DNA of 64,000 nt from VFJZ01 sp046598415 (GCA_046598415.1 JBKJIG010000103.1:1-64000), one strand, 5' to 3'. Counted from the first letter of the stretch, positions 1 through 8,964 are shown. The notes: a model not told the origin generated them from the letters alone. A program made the numbers and translations.

Positions 1-2082
1 CCGACCGACGACGTCGGCGTCACCGGCTACGACGTCCTGCGCGACGGAGTCGTGATCGGCTCGACCGCCGGTGACACCCGCTTCGTCGACTCGGCCGTGC
101 AGGCCGGCACGGCGTACACCTACCGGGTTCGCGCCCGGGACGGCGCGGGTCACCTGAGCGCCCCGTCGGCGCCGCTCGTCGTCCTGCCGAGCTCGGTCGT
201 CTTCCTCGACACGTTCGAGTCGGGCAACCTGGCGGCGTGGACGACGCGCGTCGGTGCCGTTGCCGTGACGCCCGCGGCCGCCCGCGTCGGTGCCAACGGC
301 CTGCGCGTCTCGGCGGCCGGCGGTCTCGCCTACGTGAGCAAGACGCTGGTGACGACCTTCGGCACGCTCGAGGCCCTGGTGCACGTGCGCACCACCGCTC
401 CCTCGCAGGTCAATTTGGTCACGTTCGCCAGTGGAGCGGGTATGCGGATTGTGACCGTCTACAAGCAAAACGGGAGCGGGAAGCTCTGCTACGCCGTCGG
501 ACAGCTTCCCGGAACGGTCACGACCAAGTGCCAGACCAACGTCCTGACCGTCCGGTTCGACAACGGCGCTTGGCACATTCTGCGCGTCCGCGCCACGACC
601 GGTGGATCACCCGTTCTCACCATCCGTCTGGACGACGCGCCGGTGCCCGGCCTCGACGGGTCTCCGCCTCTCGGCGCGAATCCGGTCGCTCGCCTCCTCA
701 TTGGCGCGAACGTCCCGAACCAGACGTCTCAGGCCGACTTCGACCAGGTCGCCGCGGACCCGCTCCCGATCGGAGACCTGAACCCTCCGACGACGCCGGC
801 CGCCCTCAGCGCGAAGGCCGTGAGCGGCCTCCAGGTGAACGTCGCCTGGGGCGCGTCCACCGACGACGTCGGCGTCGCCGGCTACCTGGTGTTCCGCAAC
901 GGGTTGCCGGTCGGCACGACCGCCGGCACGGGCTTCATCGACCGGACGGTCGACGGGCTGGCGAGCTACATCTACACGGTGCGCGCTCGCGATGCGGCCG
1001 GCAACGCGTCGCCCCCGTCGCCGGCAGCGTCCGTCGATACGCCCATCGTGCTGCGGGAGCGGTTCGACACCGCCGCCTCCCTGAAGCGGTTCGCGCCGGC
1101 GGCCGGCCTCGGCTGGAACGCGCCGTCGAAGGCGCTGCGCCTGCGCTCGAACGCGCACGGGCGGATCGCCCTCCCCGGCACGACGTCGCGCCTGTACGCC
1201 CGCATCAGGTTCCGCATCGTCACGCGCGGCGCCACCGCCGTCCCGCTGCTGTCGCTCCGGTCCGCGACCGGTGCGGTGCTGTCGACCGGCCTCGACGCGC
1301 GCGGCGCGCTCGGCGCGACGCGACCGGCCAGCGGCCAGTGGCACGACCTCCAGATCCATGCCGACGTCGCGACCCGCGTGTCGCAGGTCTTCCTCGACGG
1401 CGAGGAGCGGACGGAGCTCACCCGGCAGCTCCCGGCCGGCCTGCCGGCCATCACGGCGATCGAGCTGGGCGGTGCCGGCACCTTCGACATGCTCGTCGAC
1501 GACCTCGAGGCGAACACGACGTTCATGACCGACACCGTGCGGCCTGGCGCGCCGCGGGTCTCCGGGAAGGTCGTGCGATCGCACACGGTCTCGCTGTCGT
1601 GGACGGCGGCGAAGGACGACGTCGGCGTGGCGGGATACCGGATCCTGCGCGGCGCCGTCGAGATCGGCCGCACGACCGGCAAGGTCCGCACCTTCGTCGA
1701 CCGCGCCGCAACCCCCGGCGCCCGGATCAGCTACGGCGTCCGGGCCGTCGACGCGGCCGGCAACCTGTCCGCGACGGCGACGAAGATCGTGCGCGTTCCG
1801 TGGCTGGCCGACTCGCGACGACGGCTCGTCCGTGCCAAGCGCACCATCCGCCTGACCCTGCCGGCCGCCCACCGCTCCGTGGTCCTCAGCCTCCGCGTCC
1901 GGCCCCGGACGACGCCGAGGCGCGCCGTCGTCGCACGGCTGGGCGCCACGCTCGTGCGCTTCCCGAAGTCGGCGCGAGCCAGGCACTGGATCACGGTCCG
2001 CGTGCGCGTCAGGCGGCCAGGCACCGTGCTGCGGCTCGGCGGAAAGCGGTCGTTCGACGTCGCCCGGGTCGTGGTGCAGTGA
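1..2082 (+). CDS. FN3-repeat surface/secreted protein, 5' end missing
   Basis: The frame is open from the first base, so the start lies outside the window; 693 codons are present. Three fibronectin type III-like modules are visible, each carrying a DDVGVxGY strand (near bases 7, 860 and 1615) followed by a Y-x-V-R-A-x-D strand and an AAGN-type loop. Between them lie two segments of about 160 residues starting FLDTFESGNLAAW and LRERFDTAASLKRF, which look like LamG/concanavalin-type jelly-roll domains. The last 100 residues are Arg-rich and end without an anchor or TM helix. Such proteins are usually extracellular carbohydrate- or matrix-binding factors; substrate unknown. The next gene is convergent, 16 bp away. 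Confidence 0.8.
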   Translation, partial: PTDDVGVTGYDVLRDGVVIGSTAGDTRFVDSAVQAGTAYTYRVRARDGAGHLSAPSAPLVVLPSSVVFLDTFESGNLAAWTTRVGAVAVTPAAARVGANGLRVSAAGGLAYVSKTLVTTFGTLEALVHVRTTAPSQVNLVTFASGAGMRIVTVYKQNGSGKLCYAVGQLPGTVTTKCQTNVLTVRFDNGAWHILRVRATTGGSPVLTIRLDDAPVPGLDGSPPLGANPVARLLIGANVPNQTSQADFDQVAADPLPIGDLNPPTTPAALSAKAVSGLQVNVAWGASTDDVGVAGYLVFRNGLPVGTTAGTGFIDRTVDGLASYIYTVRARDAAGNASPPSPAASVDTPIVLRERFDTAASLKRFAPAAGLGWNAPSKALRLRSNAHGRIALPGTTSRLYARIRFRIVTRGATAVPLLSLRSATGAVLSTGLDARGALGATRPASGQWHDLQIHADVATRVSQVFLDGEERTELTRQLPAGLPAITAIELGGAGTFDMLVDDLEANTTFMTDTVRPGAPRVSGKVVRSHTVSLSWTAAKDDVGVAGYRILRGAVEIGRTTGKVRTFVDRAATPGARISYGVRAVDAAGNLSATATKIVRVPWLADSRRRLVRAKRTIRLTLPAAHRSVVLSLRVRPRTTPRRAVVARLGATLVRFPKSARARHWITVRVRVRRPGTVLRLGGKRSFDVARVVVQ

Positions 2083-2098
2083 GCCGCGCGGCGGCGGA

Positions 2099-4036
2099 TC
2101 AGACGCAGCTCGCCGTGCCCGAGTCGAGCACCGCTCGGCCGGGCGCGGCGAGGAACCGCCACGTGTAGCTCCCGTCGCGCAGCTCGAGATCGAGCACGCC
2201 GAAGTTCCTCGACCGGATCTCAGACCCCGGCTTCGGCGTCTTGAACGAGGTGAGGTTGCGGCCGCCGGTCCCGACCACGAACGAGCGAATCCCGTCGATC
2301 GGTGCGAACCGTTCGTAGATGTGGTCGTGCCCGGCCAGTACGACGTCGGCATGCGCTGCGCTGAGCGCATTCCAGAGCGGCTGCGTCTGCGACTGGTCGC
2401 CGTGCTCGCCGCTCGAGAAGCGCGGGTGGTGCCAGTAGGCGATGGTGCACGCGTTCCGGTGCGCGGCGAGGTCGGCCCTGAGCCACTTCTCCTGCGGCGA
2501 CCCGACGCCGCAGCCGCCGACCGGCGAGCAGTTCGAGTTGAGCGAGATCAGGTGCCACGATCCGACGTCGTAGGAGTAGTAGCCCTTCGTGGGGTCGCCC
2601 GCGCGCGCGCCGAAGTACGTGAAGTACCCGGCTGCCTTCGAGGTGAGGTACTCGTGGTTGCCGACGGCGGGGTGGGTAATCGACTTGAACGCGCCCCAGG
2701 AGGCGTCGTAGAAATTCTGGAACTCAGCGAGACCCCCGCGTTCGTACTGGAGATCGCCCAGGGCCAGGACGGCCGCGTAGCCGCCGGCCTTGATGACGTT
2801 CGCCGTCTGCGCCTGCTGGCAGCTCGCACCGCCCGAGTTGCCGCCGCATGAAACATCGCCGGCCGCGGCGATGTGGATCCCGCCGAGATCGACGGCCTTG
2901 TCGGCCGACGCCTTGCGGATCGCGCGGCGGCGCAGCACGACTCGGAGGTGGGTGCGCGAGGTGACCCCGAGCCCGGTGACCGCGAACGTCACCCGCCGGG
3001 GCCCGGCGGCCCGGCGGACGCGCCGCCACGCGCTGCGGTGCCCGTAGGCCTTCGTCGTCCCCCACTCGACGCGGACGTACACCGGCGTCCTGCCAGCGCC
3101 GGTGCCCACGCTGGCCGTCACCCGTGCCGACTGCGGCCCGGTGGCCGCGGTCACCGACGAGATGCCGAGCGGCTGCTGGCCGCGCTTCGCGAGCGCGTCG
3201 ATGTAGCCGCGGCGCCACGACGTCGCCGGCTCCACGGCGGTCCCCTCGCCCCACTCGTTGAAGGTGGTGATCAGGTGCCAGCGGACGCGGGCGCGGTTCA
3301 TCGCCCGGACCGACGCCCGGAACCGCTCGACACTGCGAACCAGCCGCGGCGTACCTTCAAGCGCGTGGAAGAAGCCCGGGCTGATCGAGATCGACTGGCC
3401 GGGGACGGTCACCTGCGCGCGGTCCGGCGCGTACTGGTGCCACGAGTTCGGCTGGCCGGGACAGGCCGTGTAGCCGGGGAACACCTTCAGGACCACGTGG
3501 ACGCGGCCCCGGGACGCCTGCCGCCACCGCGTGACCATGCCGCAGCGGTCGCTGGCGGTGGAGAAGACGAAGATCACCGGCTTGCCGGCGATGCGCAGGT
3601 AGCGCGGCGATCGGGCCAGCACCAGGACGCGGGCGATGTCGGCCTTCAGCGAGGCCACCGACGGGTCACCCTGACCCTCGGCCTCCTGGTAGATCGCGAA
3701 CTTCAGCGGCGAGCGCACGCTCTGCGCCAGCTTCATCATCCGCACCAGCCGCCGGTCGGTGTAGTGCGACCGCCCCCACCAGGAGACGATGGCGGCATCG
3801 ACGTGCGCCTGCCGGAGCAGCCGCAGGTGCGCGAGGATCAGTGCCCGGTCGTTCGACCGGTAGTGTCCCAGCGTCGGCGTTGCGTGCGGCGTCGGCTTCC
3901 ACGTCTCGGGATACCAGCCGTAGTAGAACGCCGCCGTGATCGGCTTCGGCGCGGCGGTGGAGACCGCCGGCGAAACCGCGACCGCGGCGAGGAAGAGCAA
4001 CGCGACCGCTAGGGTCCTCCGAGTCCGCCGAGACAT
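2099..4036 (-). CDS. Secreted GH99-like / metallophosphoesterase fusion protein
   Basis: 645 residues with an N-terminal signal peptide (hydrophobic run about 8-28). Residues about 30-290 match the GH99-like (endo-alpha-mannosidase/WbsX) barrel: FYYGWYPETW at the start and a late NEWGEGTAVEP motif, where the acidic residues of that family lie. A beta-rich linker (about 290-385) leads to a calcineurin-like metallophosphoesterase domain with AAAGDVS, LGDLQY, VGNHEY, YWHHPRFS and AGHDHIYERF, i.e. all metal-ligand motifs. Expected role is extracellular glycan plus phosphate-ester hydrolysis. The phosphoesterase half closely resembles the protein at 6442-8253. Its start overlaps the end of the upstream 116-aa gene by 28 bp, indicating one operon with 4009-6095. 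The fusion itself is unusual. Confidence 0.8.
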   Translation of the reverse strand: MSRRTRRTLAVALLFLAAVAVSPAVSTAAPKPITAAFYYGWYPETWKPTPHATPTLGHYRSNDRALILAHLRLLRQAHVDAAIVSWWGRSHYTDRRLVRMMKLAQSVRSPLKFAIYQEAEGQGDPSVASLKADIARVLVLARSPRYLRIAGKPVIFVFSTASDRCGMVTRWRQASRGRVHVVLKVFPGYTACPGQPNSWHQYAPDRAQVTVPGQSISISPGFFHALEGTPRLVRSVERFRASVRAMNRARVRWHLITTFNEWGEGTAVEPATSWRRGYIDALAKRGQQPLGISSVTAATGPQSARVTASVGTGAGRTPVYVRVEWGTTKAYGHRSAWRRVRRAAGPRRVTFAVTGLGVTSRTHLRVVLRRRAIRKASADKAVDLGGIHIAAAGDVSCGGNSGGASCQQAQTANVIKAGGYAAVLALGDLQYERGGLAEFQNFYDASWGAFKSITHPAVGNHEYLTSKAAGYFTYFGARAGDPTKGYYSYDVGSWHLISLNSNCSPVGGCGVGSPQEKWLRADLAAHRNACTIAYWHHPRFSSGEHGDQSQTQPLWNALSAAHADVVLAGHDHIYERFAPIDGIRSFVVGTGGRNLTSFKTPKPGSEIRSRNFGVLDLELRDGSYTWRFLAAPGRAVLDSGTASCV

Positions 4037-4359
4037 CCGGTGTACGCCCCTTCTTTGAAGCTCCGCTCGTATCCCGCTGCGAACGCCGTGGCGACGGCGG
4101 TCGGCTCGGGTGGGACATCGTACCGGGAGGCGAGCTGAGCGATCTCATAGCTCTCACACGTCTCGTAGGCGATGTCGTAGAGCGTCTCGTTGCCGTAGAT
4201 GAGATTGTCCGCGCGCCGCTGCTCGAGCGGACGCGGCGCGGGGTCGGCGCGGACGCCGTGGGCATCAGCCGTTCCCCGGGCTGCGAGTGCCGCGCCGACC
4301 GCCCCGCCGACCAAAAGGACGGCGACGATGACGATCGGCGCGACGAGACGCAACTTCAC
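4009..4359 (-). CDS. Small single-pass membrane or secreted protein, unknown function
   Basis: 116 residues. An N-terminal hydrophobic stretch (about 6-28, VAPIVIVAVLLVGGAVGAAL) is either a signal anchor or a signal peptide. The remaining 85 residues are polar and acidic, with the sequence LYDIAYETCESYEIAQL, a second Cys near the C terminus and a Gly-rich end. No family recognised. The start codon overlaps the stop of the TolB/RTX gene upstream (ATGA) and the 3' end runs 28 bp into the GH99-like gene, so it sits locked in the middle of a translationally coupled three-gene operon and may serve one of the two large exported partners. Confidence 0.65.
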   Translation of the reverse strand: MKLRLVAPIVIVAVLLVGGAVGAALAARGTADAHGVRADPAPRPLEQRRADNLIYGNETLYDIAYETCESYEIAQLASRYDVPPEPTAVATAFAAGYERSFKEGAYTGCLGGLGGP

Positions 4360-6095
4360 CGGCGCTTGAGCTTCTCCACGTGGCGCACCGTATCGCGCGG
4401 CGACTTGTCAGCAATCGCGGTGTCACGGCCGCGGCCACCGTCGATGATGTCGCGCTGGTTGTCCCGGGCGTTGAACCGGTCGTTGCCGGAGCCGCCGATC
4501 AGGCGATCGCGGCCCCTGCCGCCCGTGATGACATCGTTGCCCGAGCCACCGTCGATCCTGTCGTTGCCGTTCTGACCGTCAATGCGGTCGCTGCCGGACT
4601 CGCCGAACAGCCGGTCGTTGCCGAGACCGCCCCGCAGGTTATCCTTGCCGCTGCCGCCCATGACGATATCGTTGCCGGGCCCGGCGTTGACCGTGTCGTT
4701 GCCGGAGCCGGCCTTGATCACGTCGTCGCCCTCGAACCCGTTGATGATGTCGTTGCCGCCGAGGCCGCAGATCACGTCACGGCCACGGGTGCCGTTGAGG
4801 ACGTCGTTGCCCGCGGTACCCGTCACGGTGCAGGGGCCGGCGGGCGGTGCCGCCTTCACGTCGGCGGTGACCGAGCTGCTGTTGTTGTTGAGCAGGTAGT
4901 CGCCGACCGTGGTCGCCGTCGCGCTGTTGCTGACCGTTCCCAGCGCGAGGGGCCGCACGACGATCCGGATCGTCCGCGTGGCGCCCGGGGGGATCGTGCC
5001 GACCGGGCAGGACGCGACGCCGGCGGCGACCGTGCAGCCGACCGCGGAGACGAAGGTCGCGTTGGCGGTGGGCAGGGTGTCCGCGATGCTCACGTTGGGC
5101 GCCGCGCCGGAACCGAAGTTGCGGGCGGTGACCTCGAACGTCAGGTCACGCCCGACCGTCGCCGGGCTGGGCAGGATGAGCTGCGACAGGGCGATGTCCG
5201 GGGCCGGGATCGGCTGCCAGGTGAGTGCGATCTCGCCGTCCGCGGTGCCGGAGATCTTGGCCGCGCCGGTGCCGTCCGCGTTCGCCACCCACATGTCGAC
5301 GGAGCCGATGCTCCGCCGGAAGGCGATCTTCGATCCGTCCGGCGAGGGTGCCGGATAGTCGTCCTTGACCGTGCCGGTAATCATCCGCACCTGGCCCGAG
5401 CCGTCGGGCCGCATCCGGTAGATCGACGAGTTGCCCTCGCGGAGCGTCGTGAAGACGATCGCCGATGCGTCGGGGAGCCACGACGGCTGCTTGTCGACGG
5501 TGGTGTTGTTCGTCAGCCGCCGCACGCCCGTGCCGTCGCTGTTGGCGATCATGATCTCGGGATTCGTCGGCCCGAAGCGATCGGAGACGAACACGATCGA
5601 CGAGCCGTCCGGGGACCACTCCGGGTCGTAGTCGCTCGCGGGGTCGAAGGCGATGCGCAACGCGCCCGTGCCGGGGCCGGTGGGGCCGATGGCGATCGTC
5701 CAGATGTCGAACTTGCCGTTGAAGATGTTCCGCCGGTAGACGAGGTGCTTGCCGTCGGGCGACCAGCTCGGGTACCGCTCGGACGCGGTCGTCGACGTGA
5801 TCTGCCGCTCGCCGCTGCCGTCCGCGTTCATGACGAAGAGATCGAAGTTGCGGCCGGTGATGTAGCGCGCGAACGCGATCTTCGACCCGTCCGGCGAGAA
5901 GGCGGGATCGACGTCCCGCGCCAGGTTCTGCGAGATGTCCGCCGCGCCGGTGCCATCCGGGTTGATCAGCCAGATGTCCTCGTCTCCACCGTTCTGTTTG
6001 GAGACGAAGGCGATCTTGCCGTTGTTACCCCCCGCGAACGCCGTGCCGGGCACGGCGAGCAGGATCAGGACTACCGTCACGAGCAGCCGTCGCAT
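4356..6095 (-). CDS. Secreted TolB-type propeller protein with DUF11 and RTX repeats
   Basis: 579 residues from the ATG at 6095, which directly precedes a clear signal peptide (RRLLVTVVLILLAVPGTAFA); an in-frame ATG 11 codons further upstream is less likely. Residues about 25-300 hold repeated PDGxxIxF blades (PD40/WD40-like, as in TolB). Residues about 305-425 form a DUF11-like conserved-repeat domain (IADTLPTANATFVSA). The C terminus carries about a dozen GGxGNDxxx nonapeptides, the calcium-binding parallel beta-roll of RTX proteins. Likely an extracellular calcium-dependent binding protein. First gene of a three-gene operon with ATGA coupling to the next gene. Confidence 0.8.
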   Translation of the reverse strand: MRRLLVTVVLILLAVPGTAFAGGNNGKIAFVSKQNGGDEDIWLINPDGTGAADISQNLARDVDPAFSPDGSKIAFARYITGRNFDLFVMNADGSGERQITSTTASERYPSWSPDGKHLVYRRNIFNGKFDIWTIAIGPTGPGTGALRIAFDPASDYDPEWSPDGSSIVFVSDRFGPTNPEIMIANSDGTGVRRLTNNTTVDKQPSWLPDASAIVFTTLREGNSSIYRMRPDGSGQVRMITGTVKDDYPAPSPDGSKIAFRRSIGSVDMWVANADGTGAAKISGTADGEIALTWQPIPAPDIALSQLILPSPATVGRDLTFEVTARNFGSGAAPNVSIADTLPTANATFVSAVGCTVAAGVASCPVGTIPPGATRTIRIVVRPLALGTVSNSATATTVGDYLLNNNSSSVTADVKAAPPAGPCTVTGTAGNDVLNGTRGRDVICGLGGNDIINGFEGDDVIKAGSGNDTVNAGPGNDIVMGGSGKDNLRGGLGNDRLFGESGSDRIDGQNGNDRIDGGSGNDVITGGRGRDRLIGGSGNDRFNARDNQRDIIDGGRGRDTAIADKSPRDTVRHVEKLKRR

Positions 6096-6441
6096 TAGGA
6101 CCCCATTCCGTTTGAACCTCGCTTGCAAAGATCCAGTCTCCCCGAGATACGTCGGACAACCGAGGAAGGGATCCGCGGTAGTGGTCCGAAAGGACCATGA
6201 CTAAACCGGAGACATGATCAGATTGACAGCAGATTTCGGCGAAATGTTTGGGATTTCAGGATCCCTCACGGTTCGTTAACAGGTAAGAATCTGCTGCCCG
6301 CCAAGACCGCCGGGAGCCCTGCCGCTGGTCCGGACGAACCACTGTCTCGATGATTCGGTTTCAGATCGTGGTAAGCGCGTCACGCTTCCGCTAGCGTGCG
6401 CCGCGTTCTCGAGCGCACAGGTCGGGGGTTGTACGGCGTTG
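6096..6441. other. Divergent intergenic region, 346 bp
   Basis: Separates two outward-facing operons for exported proteins. It is less GC-rich than its surroundings (for example around 6215-6290) and should hold promoters for both. Visible are a hairpin at 6182-6197, a GTTAAC site near 6275 and a TAGCGT -10-like box near 6403 facing right. No ORF of convincing codon bias and no recognised riboswitch. Confidence 0.5.
6182..6197. promoter_or_regulatory. Perfect inverted repeat with GAAA loop
   Basis: TGGTCC and GGACCA flank a GAAA tetraloop (GNRA type). It is in the upstream region of the TolB/RTX operon and about 245 bp before the opposite gene. It could be an operator or an RNA hairpin in a 5' leader; sequence alone does not decide. 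Confidence 0.4.
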
Positions 6442-8253
6442 ATGGCGCGAATTGGAGTGGTCGCCGGTCTCGGCGCGTTGGTCGCGGCGGCGTTCGTGAT
6501 CGGTGGCAGAGCCCCGTCGACGCACGCCGCAAACCCCTCCTTGACCGTGCCGGCCGGGTCTGACGCGTACGTCAGCGCGTCCAGTCCGTCGGCCAACTAC
6601 GGGACGTCGAGCGCGCTGCGGATCGATGGGTCCCCCGTCCAGCGAGCCTACCTGCGCTTCGCGGTCGCCGGCCTGTCCGGACAGGTGGCGCGTGCAACGC
6701 TGCGCGTCTACGCGACGAGCACCTCCCGCGCCGGTCTGACCGCGCACGGCGTCGCCGACACCACGTGGGGGGAGAAGGTGATCAGGTGGTCGAACGCGCC
6801 CCCGGTCGCCGCCGCGGCGACCGGGTCGACAGGCACCTTCAGCGGCGGCTGGGTCGCCATGGACGTGACGCCGCTCGTCACCGGCAACGGCACGATCAGC
6901 ATCGCCGTTACGAACGCGAGCCCGACCGCTGTCGGCCTGCGCAGCCGTGAGGCCGGCGCCGCCACGGCGCCGCAGCTGACGATCGAGAGCCGGGTGGCGC
7001 CGCCGGCCGCGACGGCGCCGGCGAACAGCGCGGCGCCGACGATCGGCGGGACGGCAGAGGAGGGCCAGATGGTGACGGCCGATCCGGGCGGCTGGTCCGG
7101 CACGCAGCCGATCACGTTCACCTACCAGTGGCTGCGGTGCGACTCGGGCGGCGCGGGTTGCGCCGCCATCACGGAAGCGACGGCATCGTCGTATCCGATC
7201 GCCGCCGCGGACGTGGACGCCACGCTCCGCGTGACGGTGACGGCCACCAACGGCGCGGGAGCAAGCCCGGCGACGTCAACCCAGACCACCGCCGTGATCG
7301 CGGCGACGGCGCCGCCACCACCGCCACCGCCACCACCGCCGCCCGGCGGTACCGATCCGGTCGTGGCGGCCGCCGGGGACATCGCCTGCAAGAGCGCGCC
7401 GACGCCCACCGGCTCGAGCTGCCACTACGGGCTCACGGCGACCGCCGTCTCGTCGGATCCGACCATCACCGACATCCTCACGCTGGGCGACATGCAGTAC
7501 GAGTGCGGTGACTACGCGAACTTCCTCCGGTTCTACGACCCGACCTGGGGTCTCTTCCGCTCCCGGACGCACCCGGCCATCGGCAACCACGAGTACCTCG
7601 CCGCCCCCGGCAGTGCCAGCTGCGACCCGGGGGCGACGACGGCGGCGAAGGGGTACTTCGACTACTGGAACGGCATCGACGTCCCCAGCGGCCCCGCCGG
7701 CGACCGGACGCGGGGGTACTACTCCTACGACCTCGGGTCGTGGCATATCGTGGCGCTGAACTCGAACTGCTCCAAGGTCGGAGGCTGCGATCGGGGCTCG
7801 CCGCAGGAGACGTGGCTGCGCAGCGACCTCGCGGCGCACCCCGCCGCCTGCACGCTGGCGTACTGGCACCACCCCCGCTTCTCGTCCGGCGAGCACGGCG
7901 ACACGACGGCGGTCGCCCCCCTCTGGGATGCGCTCTACGCCGCCGGCGCGGACCTCGTGCTGAACGGCCACGACCACGACTACGAACGGTTCGCGCCGCA
8001 GACGCCCGCCGGGGCTGCCGATGCCGCGTCCGGCATTCGCGAGTTCGTCGTCGGCACCGGCGGCCGGAGCCACTACGCGTTCCGCGCCGCCGCGCAGCCC
8101 AACAGCGAGATCCGCAACGACGACACCTTCGGGATCCTGAAGCTGACGCTGCACGCGCAGGGCTACGACTGGCAGTTCGTCCGCGAGACGACCGGCGGCT
8201 TCACCGACAGCGGCAGCGGCACCTGCCACGCCGCACCCGCGCCCCCCGCCTGA
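6442..8253 (+). CDS. Secreted DNRLRE-domain metallophosphoesterase
   Basis: 603 residues from the ATG at 6442 (a TTG lies one codon upstream). Signal peptide about 1-29. Residues about 35-185 form a DNRLRE-type domain (DAYVSASSPSANYG, AYLRFAV), seen in cell-surface proteins. An Ig-like bacterial domain with YQWLRC follows (about 195-285), then a run of eleven prolines as a hinge. Residues about 310-595 are a calcineurin-like metallophosphoesterase with AAAGDIAC, LGDMQYECG, IGNHEY, YWHHPRFS and NGHDHDYERF, all metal ligands intact. It is a paralogue of the C-terminal half of the protein at 2099-4036 and is probably an extracellular phosphatase or phosphodiesterase. Confidence 0.85.
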   Translation: MARIGVVAGLGALVAAAFVIGGRAPSTHAANPSLTVPAGSDAYVSASSPSANYGTSSALRIDGSPVQRAYLRFAVAGLSGQVARATLRVYATSTSRAGLTAHGVADTTWGEKVIRWSNAPPVAAAATGSTGTFSGGWVAMDVTPLVTGNGTISIAVTNASPTAVGLRSREAGAATAPQLTIESRVAPPAATAPANSAAPTIGGTAEEGQMVTADPGGWSGTQPITFTYQWLRCDSGGAGCAAITEATASSYPIAAADVDATLRVTVTATNGAGASPATSTQTTAVIAATAPPPPPPPPPPPGGTDPVVAAAGDIACKSAPTPTGSSCHYGLTATAVSSDPTITDILTLGDMQYECGDYANFLRFYDPTWGLFRSRTHPAIGNHEYLAAPGSASCDPGATTAAKGYFDYWNGIDVPSGPAGDRTRGYYSYDLGSWHIVALNSNCSKVGGCDRGSPQETWLRSDLAAHPAACTLAYWHHPRFSSGEHGDTTAVAPLWDALYAAGADLVLNGHDHDYERFAPQTPAGAADAASGIREFVVGTGGRSHYAFRAAAQPNSEIRNDDTFGILKLTLHAQGYDWQFVRETTGGFTDSGSGTCHAAPAPPA

Positions 8254-8421
8254 CGCCCCGCCTCCCAGACGACGGTGAACGTGGGGCCCGGCCCGAGCTA
8301 CGCGAACCTCGGCAGCGGCGGGCTCGAAAACGACCTCACCCAGCGCACCACCACCTTCGTGGCCTGGAACCTCATGCAACGTGGCGGCAATGGTCGGGTG
8401 GGTGGGCGTGGGAACCGCTGA
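8254..8421 (+). other. In-frame open stretch after the phosphoesterase stop
   Basis: Directly after the TGA at 8251-8253 the same frame stays open for 55 codons, with protein-like composition (for example TTVNVGPGPSYANLGSGG), up to a TGA at 8419. The paralogous phosphoesterase ends at the equivalent of residue GTCHA, so this is probably not part of the enzyme. It may be a remnant of another exported protein. No start codon with an RBS is seen. Confidence 0.25.
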
Positions 8422-8446
8422 CGCACCCCGTCACGGTCAGGACGTG

Positions 8447-8483
8447 CATCGCCGCCCGGCAGCCGTCATGCCGGGCGGCGATG
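8447..8483. terminator. Strong hairpin between convergent genes
   Basis: A 15-bp perfect stem (arms 8447-8461 and 8469-8483, core GCCGCCCGGCA) closes a 7-nt loop. It lies between the rightward phosphoesterase gene and the leftward 96-aa gene, and could end transcription from both sides. No T tract is present, as is common in GC-rich actinobacteria. Confidence 0.65.
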
Positions 8484-8531
8484 AATATCTCAGCGATGTG
8501 GGCGTTCGCCCGCGGGCAGTTCGAACAGGGG

Positions 8532-8822
8532 CTAGTCGCCCCAGTTGAACTCCGCGCACTGCTGGCGATCGAGCCAGACATCTTCCAGCTGGCCCTCCTG
8601 CGTGGTCCCGCTCCACTCGAGCGTGATCGCCGGATGCTCACCGGTCTCCTCCTCCTCGAGCCGAGCGTCGTACTCGGACTTGAAGAGCGAGTGATTGTCG
8701 AACGGATCGGCGGGGATAAAACGATCCAACGGCATCGACACCTCAAGCGCGGCGTTCTTGCGCTTCAGGGCCAGATGGTCCTCGATGACGGACGCGAACA
8801 GGGACTTCGCGCTGGTCTGCAT
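8532..8822 (-). CDS. Hypothetical 96-aa soluble protein
   Basis: The start at 8822 is chosen because GGGAGGTG stands directly upstream with a 3-nt gap; longer versions run through the promoter. The protein is acidic, with no TM segment or signal, a basic and hydrophobic N-terminal helix (SLFASVIEDHLALKRKN) and an acidic middle (ARLEEEETGEH). No family recognised. It is monocistronic, with a TATATT box upstream and a strong terminator downstream, so it is a well-delimited small gene. Confidence 0.65.
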   Translation of the reverse strand: MQTSAKSLFASVIEDHLALKRKNAALEVSMPLDRFIPADPFDNHSLFKSEYDARLEEEETGEHPAITLEWSGTTQEGQLEDVWLDRQQCAEFNWGD

Positions 8823-8862
8823 AGCACCTCCCAGGATGGTACGCCCCCTCCAGGGCGGCGCC

Positions 8863-8868
8863 AATATA
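8863..8868 (-). promoter_or_regulatory. -10 box (TATATT) of the 96-aa gene
   Basis: On the minus strand TATATT stands about 40 nt upstream of the ATG at 8822, giving a leader of about 30 nt with a strong RBS. An AT-only hexamer is conspicuous in this GC-rich background. No good -35 match at 16-18 bp is seen. Confidence 0.45.
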
Positions 8869-8964
8869 CCACTGCGTTGCAGAGGATTCGTCAGTTGGGC
8901 CCGGAAATCGGAGGGTCGGAAACGACAGGTTCCGTCGCCTTCGAGCTTGGTCTTGACTCTAGAC

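Noticed and set aside
6270..6345. Possible riboswitch in the divergent leader
   Set aside because: Segments such as CTGGTCCGGACGA look suggestive, but no complete consensus of guanidine, c-di-GMP or other classes could be matched.
8251..8421. Selenocysteine readthrough of the TGA at 8251
   Set aside because: No SECIS-like hairpin directly behind the codon, and the paralogue ends at the equivalent position without a Cys or Sec.
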